NCBI GenBank assembly: GCA_027532555.1
Contig: JAPZTJ010000002.1
Span: forward strand, 62,001-126,000
From: Aquidulcibacter sp.
GTDB lineage: Bacteria > Pseudomonadota > Alphaproteobacteria > Caulobacterales > Aquidulcibacteraceae
Length of the DNA stretch: 64,000 nucleotides
Reading direction: 5' to 3'
Below the pieces are notes generated by a model that was not told where the DNA came from, made no database searches, and saw only the letters and a program-made list of their open reading frames with translations. The position numbers and the translations under genes were made by a program. This document shows, piece by piece, positions 35,346-43,757 of this stretch. Numbering within the stretch: position 1 is the first letter of the stretch; every line of letters begins with the position of its first letter.

Positions 35346-37229
35346 CTAAGTTTTCTTCTGCTTAGGCGGCACTACCCAATCAGGCTTGTTGGGATTGGCT
35401 TTCGCGGGAGGTGGGGATTTTTTGGTCGGGCTATCTTTAGGGGCGTCTTTTTTCCGATTGTTGGGCGCAGCCTTGCTTGTAGCCTTCTTCTTGGAGTCCA
35501 CTTTATCTTCCGGGCGGCTTCTGTTCCGGGTCGAGGTGCGGCTCTTCGGTTCAGTATCAGCCGCCTTTGCCTTTGCCTTTGATTTTGCCTTGCCGGTCGG
35601 TGCCTTTGCCACCGTCGGTTCAGGCGTCGGCTTGCGTGGGGAGCGCCGCGCATTTGTAGCGGGCTCTGCCGCCTTGGCTTTCTCCTCCTCGACTGGAGCT
35701 GAGGCCCCGCCCGAACGCGCGCGCAACCGAGTTGAAGCGCTGACCGGCGGGGTCGGCTCTGTGGCCTTAGGCGCGGTTGGTGCTGTGCTGCGCTGGCGCG
35801 TCCGCAATGCCGTTGGGGTCGATGTGCCAGCAGGTTCAGTGGTTGCCTTTGGCAAAGTATTACGCGTGGACGGTTGTGGCTGACCCACATCGACTGGCTT
35901 AGCCCCTGCGGCATCGGGCGACGCAGGGGTCGTCCCAGAAGCGGAGCTTGGTGCTGGCGTAGGGCCCTTTTTCGTCGTCGAACCGCGCCGGCCATTGGCG
36001 GGTGGTGGTGGTGGTGGCGGCGGTGGTGGACCTTTGGCTTGGACCTCCTCTGGCGCGGGACGAATTACGGTCGCCGGCGCGACAGCAACGCCTGGCTTGG
36101 GCTCAACCTTGGGAGCGGGAACCTGGCCGTCCGGCTTAACGTCGACCCCTGCCACCACAGGGGGTGGCGGTGGAGGCGCGCCACGACGACCACGACGCGG
36201 CGCTGGCGGTGGCGGTGGCGGACCGGGGATGATGGTCACAGGGATTTGGTCCGCAGTTGGTCGCGATGAAGCCAAGCCAACACCGGTTGCATCCAACGGC
36301 TTACGGAAACGCAAAGTCATGCGGTCGCTTTCGCCAATCTCATCATAGCGCGTGCGGTCAAACCCGGGGTCGCTGGTCTTGCCGATTGGCGAGGTCAGCG
36401 AAACCGGCGGCAATGTCCAAACCCCAAAGGGATGGTCCTTGGTATCAGCTGGGTTGGCGTTAATCTCCGCCCCACCGATAAACTCAAACCCAGCTTCGCG
36501 AGCCAGTTGGATCACATAATCCTCGCGCACATAGCCATCGCGAGCCAAAGGGTCTTGTGGCTCGTCTGTGCGGCCACGATGCTCTTCAATCCCCAGAATG
36601 CCACCGGGCCTTAAGACAGTGTAGAAGTCCGCAAAAGCCTTTTCTGCCCAGCTTTGCGCCATCCAATTGTGGATATTGCGGAAGGTCAAAACCTTATCGA
36701 CACTATTGGGCGGAGCCATCGGCCTCGAACTCGGACCAAACGGGACCACATTCACATTGCCATAGACGGCGGGGTCGGCTGCAAAGCGTGCGCGATAGGC
36801 GTCAACCATCTGCCGAACGACTTGGGAGTCGGAAGCGGCAGCATCCCAGTGACCTACGATTAGCTTACCTTCACCCTGCTTCAAATAAGGACCGAGTATC
36901 GAAGAATACCACCCCTGCCCTGGCCAGATTTCGACCACGATATCGCTAGAGCGCACGCCAAAGAATTGCAGGGTCGCTTCTGGATTGCGCCACCGGTCAC
37001 GCTGGGCATCAATGCGTTGGTCAGATTTGAGAGCCCGACGCAAAGCTTCCCGCGAGCGTTCGTCTAAAGGCGGAACCGGATTGGCGGGCGGCAAAAAGAC
37101 TGAAGTCGGCCCAGTTGTTGCCTGGCTCTCAGAAGCTTGTGAATCAGGAACTTGCGCGCTGGCAGACACAATGCCGCTCAAGGCCACGATGCTGGCAGTT
37201 CCGGCGAGTGCCCAAGCGCGAAATGTCAT
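35346..37229 (-). CDS. Exported methyltransferase-fold protein with long Pro/Lys/Ala-rich tail
   Basis: The 627-residue product has a signal peptide (cleavage near SASA-QV, residue 26), then the same methyltransferase fold as the neighbouring gene, with motif I VVEIWPGQGWYSSILGPYL near 100-118 and LRPGGILGIEEHRGRTD near 208-224. From about residue 310 to the end it is low complexity: proline runs, then Thr/Pro/Ala/Lys/Arg-rich sequence with a strongly basic end. I start at the ATG at 37229, with GGGAGAAAGAGG just upstream; an ATG at 37262 would precede the signal peptide. What the basic tail binds is unknown. Confidence 0.82.
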   Translation of the reverse strand: MTFRAWALAGTASIVALSGIVSASAQVPDSQASESQATTGPTSVFLPPANPVPPLDERSREALRRALKSDQRIDAQRDRWRNPEATLQFFGVRSSDIVVEIWPGQGWYSSILGPYLKQGEGKLIVGHWDAAASDSQVVRQMVDAYRARFAADPAVYGNVNVVPFGPSSRPMAPPNSVDKVLTFRNIHNWMAQSWAEKAFADFYTVLRPGGILGIEEHRGRTDEPQDPLARDGYVREDYVIQLAREAGFEFIGGAEINANPADTKDHPFGVWTLPPVSLTSPIGKTSDPGFDRTRYDEIGESDRMTLRFRKPLDATGVGLASSRPTADQIPVTIIPGPPPPPPAPRRGRRGAPPPPPPVVAGVDVKPDGQVPAPKVEPKPGVAVAPATVIRPAPEEVQAKGPPPPPPPPPPANGRRGSTTKKGPTPAPSSASGTTPASPDAAGAKPVDVGQPQPSTRNTLPKATTEPAGTSTPTALRTRQRSTAPTAPKATEPTPPVSASTRLRARSGGASAPVEEEKAKAAEPATNARRSPRKPTPEPTVAKAPTGKAKSKAKAKAADTEPKSRTSTRNRSRPEDKVDSKKKATSKAAPNNRKKDAPKDSPTKKSPPPAKANPNKPDWVVPPKQKKT

Positions 37230-37570
37230 GCGCCTCTTTCTCCCTTTGACTACCGGCAACAAGCTTTGAAGTGAGCCAAAGCGAAACTCGAAGGGCTGAG
37301 CCTATCCCAGTTTACGTCGCGGGCTCAAGCCTTAAGGACATGAAACTCCTGTCAGAATTTGGACAGCTGCCCCTTGCACAGTCAAAAACCCGCTCCCAAC
37401 TAGACTGTGCGGTGCCGACAAACGGGCCGCATGGATCGGCATCGGGCTCATAAGCGCGGCACTCCACTTGGCTGATGAGAGCATGTGGGGAGTAGCGTGA
37501 GACGGTGAAAATCCAATGGGCGCGCGGCCCATGTCCCGCGTGTTGAACCTGTCGCTTCTAGGAGGACAAA
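37230..37570. other. Divergent intergenic region with the hsp20 leader
   Basis: This 341-base gap lies between the leftward methyltransferase-fold gene and the rightward hsp20. Its right end carries a ROSE-like RNA thermometer, annotated separately. The rest contains the two divergent promoters; I could not identify a convincing heat-shock (sigma-32) promoter by eye. Confidence 0.6.
37511..37570 (+). promoter_or_regulatory. ROSE-like RNA thermometer in the hsp20 leader
   Basis: Just before the hsp20 ATG the transcript can form two hairpins. The first is a perfect 6-bp stem with five-base loop (37516-37521 with 37527-37532). The second (37550-37568) pairs the Shine-Dalgarno AGGAGG (37560-37565) with an upstream strand containing TCGCT (37552-37556), matching the U(U/C)GCU signature of ROSE elements, with a bulged G as in known ROSE hairpins. 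ROSE elements block translation at low temperature in alphaproteobacterial small heat-shock mRNAs. Confidence 0.7.
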
Positions 37571-38065
37571 ATGCGTACTATTGACTTAACCCCTCTCTAT
37601 CGCACCATCGTTGGCTTTGACCGGATGGCGCATTTGATTGAAACCGGTGCCCGCTTGGATACAGCAACCGGCTGGCCCCCCTACAATATCGAGCAAACGG
37701 GCGAAGACGCCTATCGCATTGAATTGGCCGTTGCCGGCTTTGGCCCGGATGATTTGTCGATTGAGTTGAAAGAGGGGCTGCTGACCGTCACCGGCAAAAA
37801 AGCCTCGAGCGAAGAAGGCCGCAACTTCCTGCATCGCGGCATCGCTGAGCGTGGCTTTGAACGCCGCTATCAGTTGGCTGACCATGTCCGCGTGACCGGT
37901 GCCAACCTTGAGCACGGCATATTGAGCCTGTCTTTGGTGCGCGAAGTGCCAGAGGCTTTGAAGCCCCGCAAAATTGCAATACAAGTTGGCTCTGCCAGCG
38001 CAAGTGCGAGCGCGAATGACGCCCCGCTGATTGAGGGCGAATCCAAGGCTGGCAAAGCCGCCTAA
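37571..38065 (+). CDS. Small heat-shock protein Hsp20 (IbpA-like)
   Basis: The 164-residue protein begins MRTIDLTPLYRTIVGFDRMA, like IbpA/B, and has an alpha-crystallin domain at about 37-130 (YNIEQTGEDAYRIELAVAGF, LLTVTGKKA, FLHRGIAERGFERRYQLAD, the A-x-L-x-x-G-like ANLEHGILSLSLVRE). It binds unfolding proteins and hands them to DnaK/ClpB. A Ser/Ala-rich tail follows. Its strong SD sequence is sequestered by the ROSE-like leader, and a perfect hairpin terminator follows the stop codon. Confidence 0.94.
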   Translation: MRTIDLTPLYRTIVGFDRMAHLIETGARLDTATGWPPYNIEQTGEDAYRIELAVAGFGPDDLSIELKEGLLTVTGKKASSEEGRNFLHRGIAERGFERRYQLADHVRVTGANLEHGILSLSLVREVPEALKPRKIAIQVGSASASASANDAPLIEGESKAGKAA

Positions 38066-38075
38066 ACCCCTATTT

Positions 38076-38109
38076 CCCGATGGGTCCGCTTGGGGCCCAT
38101 CGGGCTTTC
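38076..38109 (+). terminator. Intrinsic terminator after hsp20
   Basis: A perfect 9-bp GC-rich stem (38076-38084 with 38096-38104, 11-base loop) is followed by CTTTC. It starts 10 bases past the hsp20 stop codon. The convergent namZ-type gene ends 22 bases beyond it, so the hairpin may serve both. Confidence 0.75.
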
Positions 38110-38125
38110 AGTTCGGCAGATCGCC

Positions 38126-39379
38126 TCAACGATAGAGAAGATGCGGCGTGCGATTTTCCTTGAATTGTCTCAACGGCTCCTGCCAGTCTGCCACCAGATT
38201 TTGCCAAGGCGTCCCTGTTTCCAGCGCCGCCCAAAGAGCCTCACTGCCATAGACTTTATTGAACAGGCTTCGCGCGGAAGCTGTACTGCCCGATAAGGGT
38301 GCTTTGGCCGAACGGGCTACCACTTCAGCGCACAGGGCCATCGCAACAGCCATCAGGTCCGTCTGCCCCTCTGGATCAATGATCAATTCCACACCGCCAA
38401 AGCCTGGCTTCACTTGGCTCTCATAAGGCTTAAATCGGATATCTTTAAAGCCTTGTCGCTTTAGATCTTGCGCTAAGGCACGGCCATCGATGCCCGGCGC
38501 TGCCGCATAGTGGAACGGCTTAGGCGTACCGATCCCAATATCCACTTGCTTAAGCTCGCCCAAAATGCCGGTAGTGGCGCAGTAAAAAGGCGATTCCCAC
38601 GTTGGGATATTGGGGCTGGTCGCCACCCAGTTTAGACCCGTCTCGGCCCAATTCATTCGCCGTTCCCAGCCCTCCATTTGCACAACAGTCAGCTTTGGAG
38701 CCTTACGGACCCAGCCCTTGGCGACAGCCATCCTAGCCAACTCACCAATGGTCAGACCATGCAGATAAGGCACGGGTACCTGACTGACAAAGGATTGAAA
38801 GCCGGGCGTTAATGGCGGCCCTTGCATGCGCAAGCCACCTAGGGGGTTTGGCCGGTCAAGCACGACAAAGGCCTTTCCGGCTTCGCCACACGCCTCCATC
38901 GCAAGAATCATGGTGGAGATATAAGTGTAGCTGCGCACCCCAATGTCCTGAATATCAAACACCAGCACATCCACGTCTTTCAACATGGCTGGCGTAGGTT
39001 TCCGGTGCTCGCCATAGAGCGAATAGGCGGGCAAGCCCGTAATAGGGTCTTGTGCATTTGCCACATGATCGCCAGCCTTCGCGCGCGTGTCCAACCCATG
39101 TTCTGGCCCAAATAAGGCCGTCAGCCGTGCACCCAGCCCTCGCTGCAAGACCACACGTGACATGATACCGCTTTGATCAACGCTGGTCTGATTGGTGATG
39201 AAGCCAACGCGCTGGCCGTCTAAGGCTGCAAAGCCAGACTCTACCAATTGATCAATCCCTAATCTTACACGCGGCCGACGCGGATAATGCTGTCGCAGCG
39301 GCCCGCCACTCGCGCACCCGGGTAGCAGCATACCGGCGACACCTGCGGCAGCGGATTGAAGAATGATGCGTCGATTCAT
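38126..39379 (-). CDS. namZ: Exo-beta-N-acetylmuramidase NamZ family lipoprotein (DUF1343)
   Basis: The 417-residue protein belongs to the DUF1343 family, whose founder NamZ removes MurNAc from the non-reducing end of peptidoglycan fragments. Visible blocks include RVGFITNQTSVDQSG near 58, ALFGPEHGLDTRAKAGD near 94, VLVFDIQDIGVRSYTYISTM near 141 and FVVLDRPNPLGG near 176. The N-terminus MNRRIILQSAAAGVAGMLLPGC combines a twin-arginine-like pair with a lipobox, placing the enzyme at the periplasmic membrane face. The start at 39379 is chosen because it begins this signal. It is divergent from a serine hydrolase gene 164 bases away. Confidence 0.86.
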   Translation of the reverse strand: MNRRIILQSAAAGVAGMLLPGCASGGPLRQHYPRRPRVRLGIDQLVESGFAALDGQRVGFITNQTSVDQSGIMSRVVLQRGLGARLTALFGPEHGLDTRAKAGDHVANAQDPITGLPAYSLYGEHRKPTPAMLKDVDVLVFDIQDIGVRSYTYISTMILAMEACGEAGKAFVVLDRPNPLGGLRMQGPPLTPGFQSFVSQVPVPYLHGLTIGELARMAVAKGWVRKAPKLTVVQMEGWERRMNWAETGLNWVATSPNIPTWESPFYCATTGILGELKQVDIGIGTPKPFHYAAAPGIDGRALAQDLKRQGFKDIRFKPYESQVKPGFGGVELIIDPEGQTDLMAVAMALCAEVVARSAKAPLSGSTASARSLFNKVYGSEALWAALETGTPWQNLVADWQEPLRQFKENRTPHLLYR

Positions 39380-39543
39380 ACCCAAAATTCCCTCTAGAAC
39401 TGGCCGGCTGATTTTAGCCTTTGGGCCGTCTGTTGAATGTGCCGTCAATTGTTCGCCTTGCCCTTGACCAGAGCGCACAATTAAACGGATGATTGCCCAA
39501 TCAAAACAAGATCGCAAAACAACACTTTGGGAGCCGCGCGTAC

Positions 39544-40917
39544 ATGTTTAAGCTAAAACCGATTTTTGCCGCCTTGGCGATCAGCACCAGTCTACTGGCA
39601 TTCAGTGGGTGCGCGACAAGCCAGTCGACGAGTGCCAGCGTTGCCACCCCGCCACCCTCGGTCTTGCCAGAGCGCATCGGCGCGATGCGGACTGTTTTGC
39701 AAGATGGCGTCGACAAGAAAGTGGCCAGCGGCTTTTCAGCGGCCTTGGTGGACACCTACGGACGTATTGAAACGACCTATGTCGGCCTAGCCGATATCGA
39801 AACAGGTAAACCCGTGACATCAGATACGGTGTTTCGCATTTATTCCATGACCAAGCCGATCACGGCGGTTGCCATCATGATGTTGGTGGAAGAAGGCAAG
39901 ATTGATCTCGACGCCCCCGTGGCAACCTATATTCCATCTTTCGCCAAGACCGTTGTGTATGTCAGTGGCGACACCCTAGAGACCTTAAAGACAGAGCCCG
40001 CGGTCCGGCCCCTCACGGTGCGCGATTTGATGCGGCAATCGGCCGGCATTCCTTGGTGGGGCCCAACAAAGCCAGTTGAGCGGCTGTATGCGATGAACGG
40101 CATTGAACGGGCCCCCGGTGAGGCGGTCCCGGGCTTCAAGGGGCCGCGGGTGGCAAACCTGCAAGACTTGGCTGACCGGGTTGCTGCCACGCCCTTTACC
40201 AACCAACCAGGTGAGACTTGGACCTATGGCATTGCCATCGACGTCTTGGGCCGTGTGGTCGAAGTGGCGTCTGGCCAAAGCCTCGGCAGTTTCTTCAAAG
40301 ACCGCATTTTCACGCCTTTAGGCATGAAGCATACGGCTTTCCAAGTTCAACCGGGCGATCAAGAAAACTTGGCGAACGTCTATTATGCGGTATCAAAAAT
40401 AAAGCCGCCCGCTGGCGGTATTGATAGCTACGTCAAGAGCTTGAAAGACGTGCCCATGCATGAGGCGCTGCGCCCTGCCGACCCACCAGCCAAAAGCCCT
40501 TTCCAAGCACCCGCACGTATTGAGTTTGGCGGCGCGGGTCTTGTCGGCACGTTGGACGACTATGTGCGCTTTGCACGCATGATTGCTGGCCAAGGCGAAT
40601 TAGACGGGGTGCGCATTCTTAAGGCCTCCTCGATTGCCGAAATGGGTAAAGACCAGCTGGGTCCGAAGGCCAACGCAAATCTTGTAAAGCAGGGCTATAG
40701 CTATGGCTTGGGCTTTGGCACCGTGGTCGACTCCAATCTTTACCCAACTGGCGCACCCGTTGGCACGATGTTTTGGGGCGGCGCAGCGGGCACTCAATTC
40801 TGGGCTAATCCGCAAACTAAGGAATCTGGCGTCCTTATGACACAAGTTCTGGGCGAGTATCTTCGCACGTACCAAGTCAATGCCGCACGCGCTGGCCTTG
40901 GTTTGCCGGTGCAATAA
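39544..40917 (+). CDS. Secreted beta-lactamase-family serine hydrolase, lipoprotein
   Basis: A 457-residue protein with a lipoprotein signal (lipobox AFSGC near residue 22), so periplasmic. It has the PBP-fold motif SMTKP (about 102-106), a WTYGIAIDVLG block (about 223-233) and MFWGGAAGTQFW (about 409-420). Relatives are esterases, D-aminopeptidases or lactamases. It is divergent from the NamZ-type gene, and in Bacillus subtilis namZ also sits near a beta-lactamase-family gene (amlE), so a muropeptide-related role is possible but inferred. The start at 39544 begins the signal peptide. Confidence 0.85.
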   Translation: MFKLKPIFAALAISTSLLAFSGCATSQSTSASVATPPPSVLPERIGAMRTVLQDGVDKKVASGFSAALVDTYGRIETTYVGLADIETGKPVTSDTVFRIYSMTKPITAVAIMMLVEEGKIDLDAPVATYIPSFAKTVVYVSGDTLETLKTEPAVRPLTVRDLMRQSAGIPWWGPTKPVERLYAMNGIERAPGEAVPGFKGPRVANLQDLADRVAATPFTNQPGETWTYGIAIDVLGRVVEVASGQSLGSFFKDRIFTPLGMKHTAFQVQPGDQENLANVYYAVSKIKPPAGGIDSYVKSLKDVPMHEALRPADPPAKSPFQAPARIEFGGAGLVGTLDDYVRFARMIAGQGELDGVRILKASSIAEMGKDQLGPKANANLVKQGYSYGLGFGTVVDSNLYPTGAPVGTMFWGGAAGTQFWANPQTKESGVLMTQVLGEYLRTYQVNAARAGLGLPVQ

Positions 40918-40928
40918 TGACGCGACAT

Positions 40929-40954
40929 CTGCTGCCTTGCGTGCAAGGCAGCAG
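40929..40954 (+). terminator. Perfect hairpin after the serine hydrolase gene
   Basis: A 12-base inverted repeat (40929-40940 with 40943-40954), effectively an 11-bp stem with a four-base loop, begins 12 bases after the stop codon. No T-run follows, so it may stabilise the 3' end or attenuate read-through into the permease gene rather than be a strong intrinsic terminator. Confidence 0.5.
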
Positions 40955-41016
40955 AACCTGCGGCGCAAGCCACCACCCTGATTGACCCACGCCTGAGAGG
41001 GCGACACACTCGCGCG

Positions 41017-42342
41017 ATGCACGATCCCCATGCCGCCGCCCCGACCCGCCATCTCTCTGTCCCCTATGTGATCTTTATCGCCGTCGGCATGGTCGTAGGC
41101 GCGGGCATTTTCAAGTCTCCCGCTCTGGTTGCCGAAAATGCCGGCAGTGAGTGGGCGGTCTATGGCGTTTGGATCTTGGGGGGCCTGATCTCCCTGATGG
41201 GAGCCCTATGCTATAGCGAACTATCAACCGCCTATCCCAGCCCCGGCGGCGATTATTATTTCCTGACCAAAGCCTATGGCCCAAGTTTTGGCTTTTCCTT
41301 CGCCTGGGCGCGCTTTTCCATCATCAATACAGGCTCCATTGCCCTTTTGGGCTTTGTCATTGGTGATTACCTGAACTTGGTTTGGAATTTAGGCCCGCAC
41401 GGGCCCGCCTTGTTCGCCTTGGTAAGTGTCGTGGTGATGACTCTCTTCAATTTGCGGGGCACCAGTGGCGGCAAGGGGGCCGATTATGCGATCACCAGCC
41501 TCGAAGTCATCGGCCTCTTAGCTTTAGCCGCAGCCGCGTCTTGGCTGGTCATCCAAGCCATACCACCCGCTACTACCGGACCTGGGCACAGCCCGAGCGT
41601 CGCCGGAATTGGTTATGCCCTTGTCTTTGTGCTGTTGGCCTTCGGAGGGTGGAGTGAAATGTCAACCTTATCGGCCGAAATCAAAAACCCCGAACGCGGG
41701 ATGGTAAGGGCACTTCTAGGTTCGGTCGTGATCATTACCCTTTTGTACCTGATGGCCAATTGGGCATTGCTGCGGGGCTTGGGCATTGAGGGTTTAGCCC
41801 AGTCCAAGGCACCCGCTGCCGACCTCATGGCTCGCGCCTTTGGACCTCAAGCCGGGATCCTTCTCGCCATAGCAGTGGCGGCAGCAGCCATCACCTCCAT
41901 TAATGGAACGGTTATTGTCGGCGCGCGCACCACCTATGCGGCTGCACGCGAACGCACCGGCCTCAGCTGGATCGGGTCTTGGGATGGTAACCGCGGGATT
42001 CCCGCCAACGCCATTATCGCCCAAGGAATTGTCTCAATTGGCTTGGTGGTTCTTGGGGCCACCTATCAAGGCTTCGCTACCTTGGTAGATTACACCGCCC
42101 CTGTTTACTGGGCGTTCCTGACAGCAAGTGGCTTGGCCGTCATCATCTTGCGACGGAAAATGCCCGATCAGCCACGGCCATTCAAAGTGCCATTTTATCC
42201 AGTCTTGCCTGTGGTTTTTGCAACTAGCAGTGCGCTGATGCTGTGGTCTTCGTTGAACTATGTAAAGGTTGGTGCGTTGTTTGGACTGGCCGTAGTCGGC
42301 GTCGGGATCATACTGGCGGTTTTTACCAAGCCTCAGAAGTGA
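41017..42342 (+). CDS. APC-superfamily amino acid permease
   Basis: The 441-residue protein has about 12 membrane helices. The first carries the APC signature VGMVVGAGIFKSPALVAENAGS (unwound Gly-rich helix 1), followed by SELSTAYPSPGGDYYFLTKAYG. These proteins are amino acid/polyamine:proton symporters or exchangers. It follows the lipoprotein serine hydrolase on the same strand after 99 bases, and might take up amino acids or peptides that hydrolase releases; that link is inference. It ends 10 bases into the convergent ExoD-type gene. Confidence 0.88.
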   Translation: MHDPHAAAPTRHLSVPYVIFIAVGMVVGAGIFKSPALVAENAGSEWAVYGVWILGGLISLMGALCYSELSTAYPSPGGDYYFLTKAYGPSFGFSFAWARFSIINTGSIALLGFVIGDYLNLVWNLGPHGPALFALVSVVVMTLFNLRGTSGGKGADYAITSLEVIGLLALAAAASWLVIQAIPPATTGPGHSPSVAGIGYALVFVLLAFGGWSEMSTLSAEIKNPERGMVRALLGSVVIITLLYLMANWALLRGLGIEGLAQSKAPAADLMARAFGPQAGILLAIAVAAAAITSINGTVIVGARTTYAAARERTGLSWIGSWDGNRGIPANAIIAQGIVSIGLVVLGATYQGFATLVDYTAPVYWAFLTASGLAVIILRRKMPDQPRPFKVPFYPVLPVVFATSSALMLWSSLNYVKVGALFGLAVVGVGIILAVFTKPQK

Positions 42343-42983
42343 ACCGCATGAAAGGTGTTGGACACGACACCAACCAGCCAGTCCAGACCCGCCAACGCCA
42401 TACCGATACCCAGCGGCGCTACTGCCAAACTCACCAAGAAGAAGCCGAACGACACCAGCGCTAAAAGGCCATCTCGTTGCAATAAAGCGATCGCCAAAGC
42501 CGCAACACTCATACCCGGAGGCCAATTCCCCAAGGGAATAGGCAGCATCAAGATGCCAGCCAGAATAAGCGTCTGGATCCCAAACCAAACGGTGATCGGC
42601 TTTTGGGTCAGAAACTGAAAGCGTGGTTGCACCAGTTTCTCAATCTTCAACAAGGTCGGCATCGACAGGTCGATGCATTTGCGGAAGGTCGCTGGTTCAA
42701 TCTTCAGATCGCCAATACGCTTTGGAACCCAAGGCGTGCCGGCACCAAAAATCATTTGCAGGGCTGGTGCCACCAGCAAAATCCCAAAGACAGTTGAAAT
42801 ACCTGGTACATTGGGAATGCAATTGGGCAAGGCAAGAATCAACAGAAGCAGGCCAAAGGCCCGCCCGTCGAGACGCGTCAAAACATCGCGCACGGCGATT
42901 TGCTCTTCACCTGGAAAGGCATCGTGCAACTCTTTGAGCAAGTCTGATGTCTTAGGCGGCAGGGCAGCTCGCACGTTATTCAT
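42333..42983 (-). CDS. exoD: ExoD-family membrane protein
   Basis: A 216-residue membrane protein of the ExoD family, named from Rhizobium exopolysaccharide mutants. Recognisable parts are LLKELHDAFPGEEQIAVRDVL, FGLLLLILALPNCIPNVPG near 60 and WFGIQTLILAGILMLPIPLGN near 143, with about four hydrophobic segments. The biochemical role of ExoD is unknown. I start at the ATG at 42983; an in-frame ATG at 43073 would add 30 Pro/Gly-rich residues, and a TATAAT box lies only a few bases before it. Confidence 0.86.
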   Translation of the reverse strand: MNNVRAALPPKTSDLLKELHDAFPGEEQIAVRDVLTRLDGRAFGLLLLILALPNCIPNVPGISTVFGILLVAPALQMIFGAGTPWVPKRIGDLKIEPATFRKCIDLSMPTLLKIEKLVQPRFQFLTQKPITVWFGIQTLILAGILMLPIPLGNWPPGMSVAALAIALLQRDGLLALVSFGFFLVSLAVAPLGIGMALAGLDWLVGVVSNTFHAVHF

Positions 42984-43122
42984 TCCAATCGGCGGCCCTT
43001 GTGGCGCTCGCCCCGGTATGTCGGGCGCAATTCTGGCAGAACAAGGGCCGGGCCTGTGCAAAGTCTCTGACATAAGGCCAGATTATAGCGGCAAGGCTTC
43101 ACGATTACGTTAGCAATCGTGG

Positions 43123-43713
43123 TTAAGCGCGTCTGTTTATTTTCGCAACCGCTCTGGCTTTAGCGAGCAGACCTTGGACCCCAATGCCAGAGCCTGCTTT
43201 TAAATCCGTTGTGTAGTCGCGGATGATGCCGTCCGTGCCGACGATTACAAAACTTGGCACCCATTTTATGCCCCAAGCCTTATAAGCCGCACTGTCATCG
43301 TCAATCGCCACAGGGAAGCGATAGCCCTTTTCGGCAAAGAACGGAGCTAAACCGCCCCAGCGGCCATAGCGACCGCGCGTATGGATGCCGACGAATTGGA
43401 GCTTGCGGTCCCGCGAGATCAAGCGATTGAGCTCTGCGACATCATCGACATCGGCCAAACAATCGGGGCACCAAATTCCCCAGAATTGTACAATTGTGGT
43501 CTTGCCGCGAAAGTCCGCTTGCGTCAGTCGGCCACCGCCAAAGCGTTCGAGATCGGTCGCAGGTGCCGCTTGGCCGATCAAATCATAGGTGCGCGGTCGA
43601 CGGTCCACGGGTGGGGCTGGTGCCGTTTGAGCTGATGCATCAAGTGCGACGGTGGTGGCAAGCGTGCCAACGGCTAAGCCGGTCAGAGTATCTCTGCGTG
43701 TCATGTTTTTCAT
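43123..43713 (-). CDS. Exported thioredoxin-fold (TlpA-like) protein
   Basis: The 196-residue protein starts MKNMTRRDTLTGLAVGTLATT, a twin-arginine-like signal, then has a thioredoxin/redoxin fold with the active-site motif WGIWCPDC near residues 81-88, and VPSFVIVGTDG with the cis-proline. It is a periplasmic thiol-disulfide reductase or peroxidase-like protein; the partner is unknown. A second thioredoxin-fold gene lies 44 bases upstream on the same strand. Confidence 0.85.
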   Translation of the reverse strand: MKNMTRRDTLTGLAVGTLATTVALDASAQTAPAPPVDRRPRTYDLIGQAAPATDLERFGGGRLTQADFRGKTTIVQFWGIWCPDCLADVDDVAELNRLISRDRKLQFVGIHTRGRYGRWGGLAPFFAEKGYRFPVAIDDDSAAYKAWGIKWVPSFVIVGTDGIIRDYTTDLKAGSGIGVQGLLAKARAVAKINRRA

Positions 43714-43757
43714 GGAGCCAATCTGATAGAACGAATGATTGTTGCCAAGATGCGATT

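Noticed and set aside
35996-36230. GGT/GGC-rich repeats as a DNA repeat array
   Set aside because: They encode the proline runs of the tailed methyltransferase-fold protein and are explained by the coding frame.
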